From NCBI GenBank assembly GCA_038064955.1, contig JBBTRY010000014.1, positions 1 through 24,916 of the forward strand: a DNA stretch of 24,916 nucleotides, in the 5' to 3' direction. The stretch is from JBBTQX01 sp038064955. GTDB lineage: Bacteria; Patescibacteriota; Minisyncoccia; UBA6257; GWB1-50-10. Made by a program: the position numbers and the translations under genes. Shown here piece by piece: positions 1 to 6,787 of this stretch. The notes under the pieces were generated by a model. The model saw nothing but the letters and a program-made list of their open reading frames with translations. It was not told the origin of the DNA and ran no database searches. The first letter of the stretch is position 1, and each line of letters opens with the position of its first letter.

Positions 1-482
1 AGAGTGGAGACGCGATATTCAATTTTCCGGGCCTGCGGATGACGCTCTCGACCGAACAATCGAAAGAAATCAACGACGTGCCGCCGCCCAAGATCGTCAT
101 CGCTGGGGCGGGCATGTCGAACGGCGGACGCATCCTCCATCATGAAATGCGATATTTGCCTGACTCGAAGAGCACTCTATTGGTTATTGGCTATCAGGCC
201 CAGGGTTCGCTCGGCCGGAGACTTTTGGAAGGCGCGAAGCTCGTGAAAATTTTTGGCGAAGAAATTCCCGTGAACTGCAAAGTGCGGCAAGTGAGCGGAT
301 ACTCGGCTCATGCGGACCAGCCCCAGCTTTTGAAGTGGGTGAAGGCGATGCGCGGAAGTGTGAAGAAAGTTTTCGTGGTGCAGGGCGACGCCGGTTCGGC
401 GGAAACTCTGGCCCGAAAGATTCAAGACGAATTGGCCGTGAAGGCCGAGGCCCCAAAATACGGCGAAACTGTGATATTATAA
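1..482 (+). CDS. Beta-CASP metallo-beta-lactamase RNA nuclease, C-terminal part (5' truncated)
   Basis: The reading frame is open from base 3, so the gene begins upstream of the window and about 160 C-terminal residues are visible. What is seen: an AGAGMSNGGRILHH block, then IGYQAQGSLGRRL, then VSGYSAHADQPQLLKW. The last two are typical of the end of the beta-CASP domain and the RNA-specificity (RMMBL) motif of metallo-beta-lactamase nucleases. Known for the family: zinc-dependent endo- or exonucleases acting on RNA, related to RNase J, CPSF-73 and YSH1-type proteins. The metal-binding HxHxDH motif must lie in the missing N-terminal part. The internal ATG at 39 is not the start, because family sequence continues upstream of it. 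The stop codon overlaps the putative -10 element of the next gene. Inference: RNA processing or decay in the cytoplasm; the exact subfamily cannot be told from this fragment. Confidence 0.85.
   Translation, partial: SGDAIFNFPGLRMTLSTEQSKEINDVPPPKIVIAGAGMSNGGRILHHEMRYLPDSKSTLLVIGYQAQGSLGRRLLEGAKLVKIFGEEIPVNCKVRQVSGYSAHADQPQLLKWVKAMRGSVKKVFVVQGDAGSAETLARKIQDELAVKAEAPKYGETVIL
475..480 (+). promoter_or_regulatory. Putative -10 element, leaderless start of LOG-family gene
   Basis: TATTAT lies exactly six bases before the ATG at 487 and overlaps the stop region of the preceding gene. With usual -10 to +1 spacing, transcription would begin on the start codon itself. No Shine-Dalgarno sequence is seen. 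The same geometry recurs at many genes in the window. Confidence 0.4.
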
Positions 483-486
483 GATT

Positions 487-1107
487 ATGCCAAAAAAAAT
501 TGTTGCCGCGAATGGCAATCACAATCATATCCACAAGCTGAAATATAAAATCTGCGTCTCTGGCGCGGCCGAGACCGGCCATTGCTCCAAAGATGCGATT
601 GAGAAAGCGGAGCAGATGGGTCAGGAAATCGCGAAGCGCGGACTGGTTCTGGTGACGGGCGCGACCATAGGCATTCCGTATTGGGCGGCCAAGGGTGCAA
701 AGGAAGCGGGCGGGACGGTCATCGGCCTTTCGCCGGCAGCCTCTAAGGTGGCCCATATAAAAAGTTACCATCTACCAATCGATTACCATGACCTCATTAT
801 CTACACCGGCTTCGATTACGCCGGCCGGAATTTACTTCTTACCCGCTCTGCGGACGCCATTATCACGATTTGCGGGCGGATGGGCACCTTGAATGAATTC
901 ACCATCGGTTTTGAAGACCAGAAACCGAACGGCGTTTTGGAAGGTTCGGGCGGAATGGCGGATATGATTCGCGAGATTCTTGAGAAGTCGCACCGGGGCT
1001 GGGGGAAGGTGGTCTTCTCGCGCGACCCGGCGGATTTATTGGACAAGGTTTTGGATATTATCGAAGCCGACGAGGAGAAGAATGGCATCAAAGGTCGGAT
1101 ACTATAG
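487..1107 (+). CDS. LOG-family (SLOG/TIGR00725-like) Rossmann-fold protein
   Basis: A 206-residue protein with a nucleotide-binding Rossmann pattern: a ICVSGAAE strand-loop near residues 22-29, LVLVTGATIGIPYWAAKGA near 53-71, and the variant signature CGRMGTLNEF at about 129-138, corresponding to PGGxGTxxE of LOG/lysine-decarboxylase-like proteins. Family knowledge: LOG proteins release cytokinin-type bases from nucleoside monophosphates or bind nucleotide ligands; many bacterial members have no assigned function. Here the first part of the signature is CGRMGT rather than GGxGT, so phosphoribohydrolase activity is uncertain. An N-terminal extension (residues 1-19, His/Asn-rich) precedes the core. 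The gene follows the nuclease by 4 bases and precedes the EF-like gene by 14. Confidence 0.75.
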   Translation: MPKKIVAANGNHNHIHKLKYKICVSGAAETGHCSKDAIEKAEQMGQEIAKRGLVLVTGATIGIPYWAAKGAKEAGGTVIGLSPAASKVAHIKSYHLPIDYHDLIIYTGFDYAGRNLLLTRSADAIITICGRMGTLNEFTIGFEDQKPNGVLEGSGGMADMIREILEKSHRGWGKVVFSRDPADLLDKVLDIIEADEEKNGIKGRIL

Positions 1108-1121
1108 AATTTTATAAACAT

Positions 1122-1436
1122 ATGGGATTATTTTCATTTTTATTCGGTTCCAAAAAAAACAGCGCTTCCAAAGAAATGCGGATGCCGCCCTCAACTAGGA
1201 AGATCGGGGATGTAACCCACTACTATGGAGGTTTGAGCGTCGCTATCGTGAAATTCAAAGAACCGGCGCGGGTTGGAGACTCCGTCAAGTTTTTCGGCGC
1301 GACGACCGACTTTTCGGAAAAAATCGGTTCGATGCAGTACGATCACAAGGACATCGCGGAGGCCAAAAAGGGCCAGGAGGTGGGCATTAAGGTGGTCGGC
1401 AAGGTTCGGGAAGGCGACGAGGTCTACGTCGGATAG
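1122..1436 (+). CDS. Small translation elongation factor-like protein (EF-Tu domain II-like barrel)
   Basis: A 104-residue protein. After a short N-terminal segment (MGLFSFLFG, then a Lys/Ser-rich linker), residues about 27-104 resemble a stand-alone beta-barrel of the EF-Tu domain II type: IGDVTHYYGGLSVAIVKF, then VGDSVKFFGATTDF, then IGSMQYDHKDIAEAKKGQEV and GDEVYVG. The MQ.DH..I..A..G..VGIKV pattern is the one that pairs with a G-domain in translational GTPases, but no G-domain is present. Proteins of this size are commonly annotated 'translation elongation factor-like' in candidate phyla and archaea; the function is unknown. It sits 6 bases before the permease gene, so the two are probably co-transcribed. 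Cytoplasmic location is likely, although the hydrophobic N-terminus could be a weak membrane anchor. Confidence 0.65.
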   Translation: MGLFSFLFGSKKNSASKEMRMPPSTRKIGDVTHYYGGLSVAIVKFKEPARVGDSVKFFGATTDFSEKIGSMQYDHKDIAEAKKGQEVGIKVVGKVREGDEVYVG

Positions 1437-1442
1437 CGGAAT

Positions 1443-2558
1443 ATGAACCGGGAATTATTTTCAGCTTCAAGTCTTTTAGCCGGGACCATTTTGGGGGCGG
1501 GGATATTTTCTCTGCCTTTTGTTGTTGGCCAGCTCGGCTTCGCGCTAGGTCTTTTTTATTTTCTTGTCTTCGGTGCCGTTTACGCCGTTCTCCATCTGAT
1601 GTTCGCCCGGCTTATCATGAAAGAAGGCCCGGGGCATAATTTTCTCCACCTAACGGAAAAATTCTTTCCGCGCCCGTTCAAGATTTTCGCCGACCTTATA
1701 ATAATCGGCGAAACCATATTCACTCTGCTTGTTTATCTCATTCTGGTGCCGGCTTTCGTAAGGCTCGTTTTTCCGGTGAGTGATTTATGGATTGTGCTCG
1801 CGTTTTGGGTGGCGGGCTCCGCTTTTATTTTCGTGAAATTGGGCTGGCTCGGCTGGACGGAGTTTCTCGATGTTTTATGCGTTCTCGCGATCATAGCTGC
1901 AATTCTTTTTCTGGGCGGCTTACATTTCGAAAATATTCCCCTCTTCGCTTCCGCCGGACAATCCGTTCCGTTCGCTTGGCTTCTGCCTCTCGGCCCGTTC
2001 TTCTTCGCTCTCTACGGCCGTTCGGCTATAACGAAGATGATTGAAATCCACGGGAAGGCGGTGGCCGCAGGCCGGGAATTTTTGCTGGAGAAAGCGGTTT
2101 GGTGGGGGACGTTCGTTCCGGTCGCTCTATATATAGGTTTTACCGCCGTCGTTTTGGCCTTTAATCCAAATGTGGGGCCGGATACTATAAGCAGTTTGAG
2201 CGGGCTTTCACCCCTTCTTTCCGCCGTGCTTGCGCTCGCTGGCTTTATTACGCTTTGGACCTCGTATTTTATGATAGGTCTGAATCTTAAAGATATTCTC
2301 GTTCAGGATTTGAGGTGGTCACGGGTTTTGAGCGCTTGCGCCGTAGTTATTCTTCCTATCGCGCTTTATCTGATCGGTCTTCGAAATTTTCTGGAAGCAA
2401 TCGGCATCGCGGGCGGATTTTTCCTCGCTCTTGAGAGCATCTTCATTGTGGCGATGTGGCGAAAGGCTTTTCCCGAAAATCGCGGGCGGAAATTTTCCCC
2501 AATGCTTTACTTGGTTTTCCTAGCCGCGATAGCGTATCAAATTGTCAATTTCTTATGA
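1443..2558 (+). CDS. Amino-acid permease, aromatic amino acid / HAAP-like family
   Basis: A 371-residue integral membrane protein with about ten to eleven hydrophobic segments. The N-terminus SSLLAGTILGAGIFSLPFV carries the GTxxGAGxxxLP pattern typical of the first helix of tyrosine/tryptophan-type and Aa_trans/APC superfamily transporters. Known role of the family: proton- or sodium-coupled uptake of amino acids across the cytoplasmic membrane. The substrate cannot be told from sequence. The length is slightly short of the usual 400 residues. The stop codon overlaps the start of the next gene (ATGA), which implies translational coupling. Scavenging transporters fit the reduced biosynthesis expected of this lineage (inference). 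Confidence 0.75.
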   Translation: MNRELFSASSLLAGTILGAGIFSLPFVVGQLGFALGLFYFLVFGAVYAVLHLMFARLIMKEGPGHNFLHLTEKFFPRPFKIFADLIIIGETIFTLLVYLILVPAFVRLVFPVSDLWIVLAFWVAGSAFIFVKLGWLGWTEFLDVLCVLAIIAAILFLGGLHFENIPLFASAGQSVPFAWLLPLGPFFFALYGRSAITKMIEIHGKAVAAGREFLLEKAVWWGTFVPVALYIGFTAVVLAFNPNVGPDTISSLSGLSPLLSAVLALAGFITLWTSYFMIGLNLKDILVQDLRWSRVLSACAVVILPIALYLIGLRNFLEAIGIAGGFFLALESIFIVAMWRKAFPENRGRKFSPMLYLVFLAAIAYQIVNFL

Positions 2559-3856
2559 TTCGTCTTATCTTCCTTCTTTTTCTTTTCTTTATTCCTTTTG
2601 GAGCAAAGAAATTCCTTTTCGGATTTCCCGCGCCCTTTGCAAATTTTTATACAATGGAATATATCTCGGCTTTTCTTTATGCGAGCGATATCCTGATTTT
2701 GGCGCTTTTCTTTTTCGTTTTGTTCCCTAAGCCGTTTTCCCGGTATAAAGAACAATTCACCTGGCTGAAAACGCCCCTGGTTTTTCTCGGGGTATTTGTC
2801 GCTTTCTCCGCTCTCTCTGTTTTTTCCGCCGCCTACCCGGCTTTTTCGGCCTATTCTTTTTTCCGTCTCGCCATCTCAATTCTCGCGGGATTTTCCGTTT
2901 TTTTCGTAATGGTTCGAGGTGTCGCGAATTTGAGGGATATCGCCGCCGTCGTTGCCGTTTCCGCTGTCTTCCAATCGGTCGTCGGTTTTCTGCAATTTAT
3001 TTTGGGGAAGAGCGTCGGCCTGTGGTTTTTGGGCGAGACGGCCTTCGGGCCGGGGACGCCCGGCATCGCGAAAGTCACGATTAACGGCCTCCAATTCGCC
3101 CGCGCTTACGGTACGATGCCCCACGCGAATATTCTGGCCGGCTTCCTGGTCTTGGGCCTGCTCGCATTTTTCTATCTTTTTCTTTCGGAAAAAAAGCCGA
3201 CCTTGAGAGTGTTCCAATCGGCGGGAATCTTCATTGTTCTTACAGGACTTTTAACTACCTTCTCGCGTTCCGGCTGGATTACCGCCGGCGTCTCGGCATT
3301 CGCGTTTATTGGCTGGGAATTTTTCGCCGATAGGGAAAATCGGCGGCGGCTTTACCGGCTCGTTCTCGTGTCTCTGGTTTCTTTGGGGGCGCTCTGCCTG
3401 ATGCTGGGTTGGGCTATTTCGCCCCGGGCGCATTTTTCCGCAACGGAGGGACCGGTCTCCGATCGCTGGAACTATAATAAAATCGGCCTTGAGCTTATCG
3501 TCTCCAATCCTCTCGGCGTCGGTGTCGGCAATCAGCTTTTCCATACCTATAGCACGAATCTTTTCGGCAAATACGATGTGAATTCGCTGGGCCAATGGCA
3601 ACCGATTCATAATTTATATCTCATAATGGGCTCGGAGGTCGGGATACTCGGTCTTCTGAGTTTTCTCGCATTCGTCATCTCGCTTATTTGGCAAAATCGG
3701 AAATCGGAAATTAGAATTTCGGCAATAATGCTTCTGGCATTATTGATGTCCGGTCTCTTCGACCACTTCCTTTGGGATCTTCAGCTCGGCCGCTTGATGT
3801 TGTGGGTGACGATAGGGATTTTGCTCGGTGTAACTCAGAATAAAAATCCGGCCTAG
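2555..3856 (+). CDS. O-antigen ligase / Wzy-type polymerase family membrane protein
   Basis: A 433-residue polytopic membrane protein with about ten to twelve hydrophobic segments. The large loop before the last helices contains DRWNYNKIGLELI, NPLGVGVGNQ and WQPIHNLYLIMGSEVGILGL, the typical PF04932 (Wzy_C) arrangement with an H-N-x-Y motif. Known family roles: joining or polymerising polysaccharide chains on undecaprenyl-linked intermediates at the outer face of the cytoplasmic membrane. Without LPS genes in sight, a cell-surface glycan or glycoprotein function is more likely than true O-antigen ligation (inference). The start is the ATG overlapping the permease stop (ATGA); an ATG 99 bases upstream would overlap the permease deeply and is rejected. 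A short A-rich segment at 3693-3718 encodes QNRKSEIRI and resembles repeats seen elsewhere in the window. Confidence 0.8.
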   Translation: MIRLIFLLFLFFIPFGAKKFLFGFPAPFANFYTMEYISAFLYASDILILALFFFVLFPKPFSRYKEQFTWLKTPLVFLGVFVAFSALSVFSAAYPAFSAYSFFRLAISILAGFSVFFVMVRGVANLRDIAAVVAVSAVFQSVVGFLQFILGKSVGLWFLGETAFGPGTPGIAKVTINGLQFARAYGTMPHANILAGFLVLGLLAFFYLFLSEKKPTLRVFQSAGIFIVLTGLLTTFSRSGWITAGVSAFAFIGWEFFADRENRRRLYRLVLVSLVSLGALCLMLGWAISPRAHFSATEGPVSDRWNYNKIGLELIVSNPLGVGVGNQLFHTYSTNLFGKYDVNSLGQWQPIHNLYLIMGSEVGILGLLSFLAFVISLIWQNRKSEIRISAIMLLALLMSGLFDHFLWDLQLGRLMLWVTIGILLGVTQNKNPA

Positions 3857-3868
3857 GCCGGATTTTTT
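3842..3868. terminator. Palindromic bidirectional terminator
   Basis: Near-perfect palindrome: AAAAATCCGGCC on the left, GGCCGGATTTTT on the right, ending in a run of six T on the plus strand and of five T on the minus strand. It overlaps the stop codon of the O-antigen-ligase-like gene and lies directly after the 3' end of the convergent tRNA-Arg, so it can stop both transcripts. Confidence 0.8.
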
Positions 3869-3869
3869 G

Positions 3870-3941
3870 TGCCCTCGAGAAGAATCGAACTTCTATCTTC
3901 TCCTTCGGAGGGAGATATCCTATCCATTGAACTACAAGGGC
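3870..3941 (-). tRNA. tRNA-Arg (anticodon CCG)
   Basis: A 72-nt cloverleaf on the minus strand. The acceptor is GCCCTTG paired with CGAGGGC (one G-U), the D-stem is GTTC/GGAT, the anticodon stem is TCTCC/GGAGA with the 7-base loop CTCCGAA giving anticodon CCG (plus-strand bases 3906-3908), the variable loop has 4 nt, and the T-arm is AGAAG-TTCGATT-CTTCT. The discriminator is A. The CCA end is not encoded. It reads CGG arginine codons, which are frequent in the neighbouring genes. Confidence 0.92.
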
Positions 3942-3945
3942 CTCA

Positions 3946-3968
3946 TAGAAACCCCGATTGGGTTTCTA
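3946..3968. repeat. Perfect 9-bp hairpin in the 5' leader of tRNA-Arg
   Basis: TAGAAACCC and GGGTTTCTA are separated by five bases, four bases upstream of the mature tRNA 5' end. There is no T-run on either side, so it does not look like a terminator. It would fold in the pre-tRNA leader next to the RNase P cleavage site. Confidence 0.6.
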
Positions 3969-3971
3969 GCA

Positions 3972-4001
3972 TTAATACCACAGATCAGCCTAATTCGCCA
4001 A
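3972..4001 (-). promoter_or_regulatory. Putative promoter of tRNA-Arg
   Basis: On the minus strand, TTGGCG (4001-3996) and TGG-TATTAA (extended -10, 3980-3972) are separated by 18 bases. The predicted start is near 3965, giving a short leader that holds the hairpin before the tRNA. Confidence 0.45.
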
Positions 4002-4013
4002 GCATAGAAGTTG

Positions 4014-4019
4014 TATAAT
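4014..4019 (+). promoter_or_regulatory. -10 element for the envelope gene cluster, leaderless
   Basis: A perfect TATAAT lies six bases before the ATG at 4026. The predicted transcript begins at the start codon. It is the only evident promoter for the genes 4026-6690. Confidence 0.55.
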
Positions 4020-4025
4020 ATAGAC

Positions 4026-4286
4026 ATGGATAAAAAACTTCTTATAGCCTTCGTGGTCGCAGTAGTGCTTCTCGCAGCGGGGTACTGGTATTGGAAAAAT
4101 ACCCAATCGTCGGTTCCTGTGGTTCCTGCTCCCGAACAGGCGAATCTCAATCAAGTCGGGGATAGTGTAAAGGCCTTGAACGACAGCGCGACCCAGGGCG
4201 TTCTGCCTTCGATTGCCGTTCCGGATGCGAATCCCACAACCAAAACCAATCCCTTCTCCGGGTTGAAAACAAATCCATTCAGATAA
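4026..4286 (+). CDS. Small membrane-anchored protein of unknown function
   Basis: An 86-residue protein. Residues about 4-22 (LLIAFVVAVVLLAAGYWYW) form one transmembrane or uncleaved signal helix behind a positively charged MDKK start. The rest is a hydrophilic Pro/Asn/Gln-rich tail with a repeated TNPF (TNPFSGLKTNPF) at the C-terminus, probably outside the membrane. No family is recognised. The ATG at 4026 was chosen over an upstream TTG at 4011 because TATAAT sits exactly six bases before it. One base separates its stop from the next gene, which encodes a large secreted protein, so the two are probably translated together and act in the same place. Confidence 0.65.
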   Translation: MDKKLLIAFVVAVVLLAAGYWYWKNTQSSVPVVPAPEQANLNQVGDSVKALNDSATQGVLPSIAVPDANPTTKTNPFSGLKTNPFR

Positions 4287-4287
4287 A

Positions 4288-6192
4288 ATGAAAACCAAAT
4301 ATTTTTTGAGTATCGGCATTCTTAGTTTCGGTCTTATCATCTCCGCGTTCTTCGCCATAAACGGAGCGTCCGCTCAAACACCGATTGCACCGGCGGTTAA
4401 TCCGGCGGCGAATATTCAATATCCGATTGCGGAGCTCGGCAATTGCGCGAGTGAATCCTCCTGCCGCACCTATTGCGACGATGCCGCAAATAGCGCCGCG
4501 TGTATCTCGTTCGCCGAAAAGAATAATCTGATGTCCAAAGACGAGGTTCGGTTGGCGAAAAATTTCGAAAAATCGGGAAAGAAAGGCCCGGGCGGCTGCA
4601 CTTCGAAAGATGGTTGCGAAACATATTGCAACGATTCGGCCAATATCAACGAGTGTGTCGCTTTCGCGGAACAAAATAATTTGATGTCCAAAGACCAGCT
4701 GGCGGAAGCCAAGAAGGTGCAAGCGGCGATCGCAAGCGGTGTCAAACCGCCGGCTTGTGGCGGAAAACAGGCTTGCGATAAGTATTGCAGCGACTCGACA
4801 CACGTTGAAGAATGTATGGCGTTCGCAAAAGCCGCCGGTTTTATGACACCGGAAGAGGCGCAAAATTCGGATAAGGTGATTGCGGCGATAAAGAAGGGCG
4901 TGAAGCCACCGGCTTGCCGCGGCAAGGAGGAGTGCGACAAGTACTGCGGCGATCCGGCGCACACGGAAGAATGTATCGCGTTCTCCGAGGCCGCCGGCAT
5001 GATGACTTCGGAACAAGCCACCGTGGCGCGGAAGACGGGCGGCAAGGGTCCCGGCGGATGCGTGGGCAAGGAACAGTGCGATGTATTTTGCAATGACTCC
5101 GCGAATCAGGAAACCTGTTTCAGTTTCGGCAGGGATAACGGATTGATTCCTCCGGAACAGCTTCAAAAAATGGAAGAGGGAAAGAAACAATTCACCGGTT
5201 CACTGAACCAGGCGCCGGCTCAAGTAATGGATTGCATATCGGGCGTAGTGGGAGCGGATAGTTTGGAGAAGTTCAAAACCGGCGCTTTAATGCCACCGCG
5301 GAACATCGGAGACAAAATTGGAGAATGTTTCCGCCAAGGGATGCCGTCCGGCGGTCCGGGAGAGGGAGGCGATATGCAGCCGGGAGATCAATCAAATCAG
5401 CAAATTCAGCCATGGGCGGATATGTGTAAAAATAATACGGCATTGGCGTGTGTCGACGGGTCCGGAAATTTTGTATCATCGGCGAAGGTAGGTTCGGATG
5501 GAAGTCCGGTTTGTCCAGAAAACTCGACAGCGAAGTGCGGTAATTACGATCAAAATAATCGGCAGGAACAAGGACAAAGACAAAGGCAAGGGCAAAAGCA
5601 AGAGCGAGGGCAGGGCCAAAAGGGACAGTTTCAGCCGGGTCCGGGAAATACGAATCCCGGTGGGCAAATGATGCCCCAGCAATCGGGCCCAGGTGGATGC
5701 AAGACGCCCGAGGAGTGCCAATCGTTCTGTACGTCCAATCCGGATGTTTGTAAGAATTTCAGACCGAGCGGGGAACCTCAACAAGGCGGGCAAAATCAGA
5801 ATAATAGGAGAGAGATGATGCCGGGGGGCCAGTCCGGACAAAATCAACCCAGACAACAACCCAGTCAGCCCAATCGGCAAGAACAAAATGGTCAAAGTGG
5901 TAGTCCGGGTCCTTGTGGTACGGGTCCTGGCACCTGTTCGGGTATAGGCCCCGATGATATAAAATCCGGTCAGCCGGGACAAAATATGATGCAACCCGGA
6001 AATTATATTCAGGGAGAACAAGGACAGAATCAAAATCAACCGGGTTCGTTTATACCGAGTCCGGAGCAGATGCAACAGTTTCAAAATCCGATGCAGCAGC
6101 AATTCCAGTCGCCGCCTCCGGGCGGAGGTACGCCACCACCGCCAGGCGGAGGCTCGCTTATCCAATCAGTTCAATCCTTCTTCGGATTTTAG
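4288..6192 (+). CDS. Secreted protein with five C-x5-C-x3-C-x8-C repeats and Gln/Gly/Pro-rich tail
   Basis: A 634-residue protein with a signal peptide (hydrophobic residues 6-24, likely cleavage after ASA at 27-29). Residues 51-305 hold five tandem units of about 50 residues, each with the invariant spacing C-x5-C-x3-C-x8-C (Cys 53/59/63/72, 104/110/114/123, 157/163/167/176, 210/216/220/229, 258/264/268/277), an aromatic after the second Cys, and a downstream AFAxxNNLMS-like helix followed by Lys-rich linkers. A sixth, shorter unit (x5, x3, x6) begins at Cys471. From about residue 420 the protein is low complexity, rich in Gln, Gly, Asn and Pro, ending in SPPPGGGTPPPPGGG and a hydrophobic SFFGF. 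Inference: an extracytoplasmic protein with disulfide- or metal-stabilised modules and a flexible tail, perhaps for attachment to the wall or a host cell. No named family is recognised. Confidence 0.75.
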   Translation: MKTKYFLSIGILSFGLIISAFFAINGASAQTPIAPAVNPAANIQYPIAELGNCASESSCRTYCDDAANSAACISFAEKNNLMSKDEVRLAKNFEKSGKKGPGGCTSKDGCETYCNDSANINECVAFAEQNNLMSKDQLAEAKKVQAAIASGVKPPACGGKQACDKYCSDSTHVEECMAFAKAAGFMTPEEAQNSDKVIAAIKKGVKPPACRGKEECDKYCGDPAHTEECIAFSEAAGMMTSEQATVARKTGGKGPGGCVGKEQCDVFCNDSANQETCFSFGRDNGLIPPEQLQKMEEGKKQFTGSLNQAPAQVMDCISGVVGADSLEKFKTGALMPPRNIGDKIGECFRQGMPSGGPGEGGDMQPGDQSNQQIQPWADMCKNNTALACVDGSGNFVSSAKVGSDGSPVCPENSTAKCGNYDQNNRQEQGQRQRQGQKQERGQGQKGQFQPGPGNTNPGGQMMPQQSGPGGCKTPEECQSFCTSNPDVCKNFRPSGEPQQGGQNQNNRREMMPGGQSGQNQPRQQPSQPNRQEQNGQSGSPGPCGTGPGTCSGIGPDDIKSGQPGQNMMQPGNYIQGEQGQNQNQPGSFIPSPEQMQQFQNPMQQQFQSPPPGGGTPPPPGGGSLIQSVQSFFGF

Positions 6193-6195
6193 AAA

Positions 6196-6690
6196 ATGGA
6201 AACGCTCTGGAGTATTTTTGAGGAGCGGAAGCGGGAAGTGGAAAAAGCCAAAGACCACTGGTTTTATTGGTTCGTCGCGAACATCATTCTCCTTTTTCTC
6301 ATCGCGGTTCTTATTTTTATCGGCCTTACGACAGGTATGGGGCTCGCCATTTCTTCCTGGCTGGAGTTCGGCGTGGCGCTTCCTCTCGCTTATTCGGCTA
6401 TCTTTTTCCATGCCCAGCATTCCAAGGCGCGGGAGTATCTGGAGGAATACTCGTTCAAGGCTCTCGTGGCGCGCTCGCTCGAAGTTTCTCGGCGGATGCT
6501 GAAGGAAGATATGAATGGGAAGGGGGCGGATGAGGCGAAGAAATATATGGATTTTGTCGTGGGTTCGCTCAAGGACCTTTATACACCGCCGAGGGAGATA
6601 ATCTCGAAGCATCCGGTCAAAAATGAAGATGAGGTGAAGGTGGGGGTGGTAGAAAAACTCGGGGACATTTTCAAGAAATTTATACCTTAA
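6196..6690 (+). CDS. Two-helix membrane protein of unknown function
   Basis: A 164-residue protein. A charged N-terminal helix (residues 1-22, EERKREVEKAKDHW) leads into two hydrophobic segments at about 25-45 and 53-70. The remaining C-terminal half is charged and helical and is predicted to be cytoplasmic. It begins three bases after the stop of the Cys-repeat gene and is therefore in the same transcription unit. No catalytic motif is seen and no family is recognised. Its position suggests a membrane partner for the two envelope proteins upstream (inference). Confidence 0.6.
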   Translation: METLWSIFEERKREVEKAKDHWFYWFVANIILLFLIAVLIFIGLTTGMGLAISSWLEFGVALPLAYSAIFFHAQHSKAREYLEEYSFKALVARSLEVSRRMLKEDMNGKGADEAKKYMDFVVGSLKDLYTPPREIISKHPVKNEDEVKVGVVEKLGDIFKKFIP

Positions 6691-6761
6691 CCTCCTTTCG
6701 CTCGTCTGGCATCCCCGCTCATTGAAATAACTCAAGAAGCGATTAGTTGGCCAAGGGGGTC

Positions 6762-6767
6762 TATAAT
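6762..6767 (+). promoter_or_regulatory. Putative -10 element upstream of the helicase gene
   Basis: TATAAT, 20 bases before the ATG at 6788. This gives a short leader of about 14 nt, unlike the leaderless pattern of most genes here. No convincing -35 is seen. Confidence 0.4.
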
Positions 6768-6787
6768 TTTAGTTAGATTTAACTCAC

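Noticed and set aside
2456..2554. Upstream ATG for the O-antigen-ligase-like gene
   Set aside because: It would overlap the permease by about 100 bases and add a hydrophilic segment not typical of the family; the ATGA overlap at 2555 fits better.
4440..5115. Regularly spaced similarity that could suggest a CRISPR-like array
   Set aside because: The period of about 150-160 bases and the similarity come from protein repeats in an open frame; DNA-level repeats are not exact and there are no unique spacers.
4279..5190. Long antisense ORF over the Cys-repeat gene
   Set aside because: It mirrors the repeat structure and codon bias of the real gene, has no recognisable domain and has no start signals.
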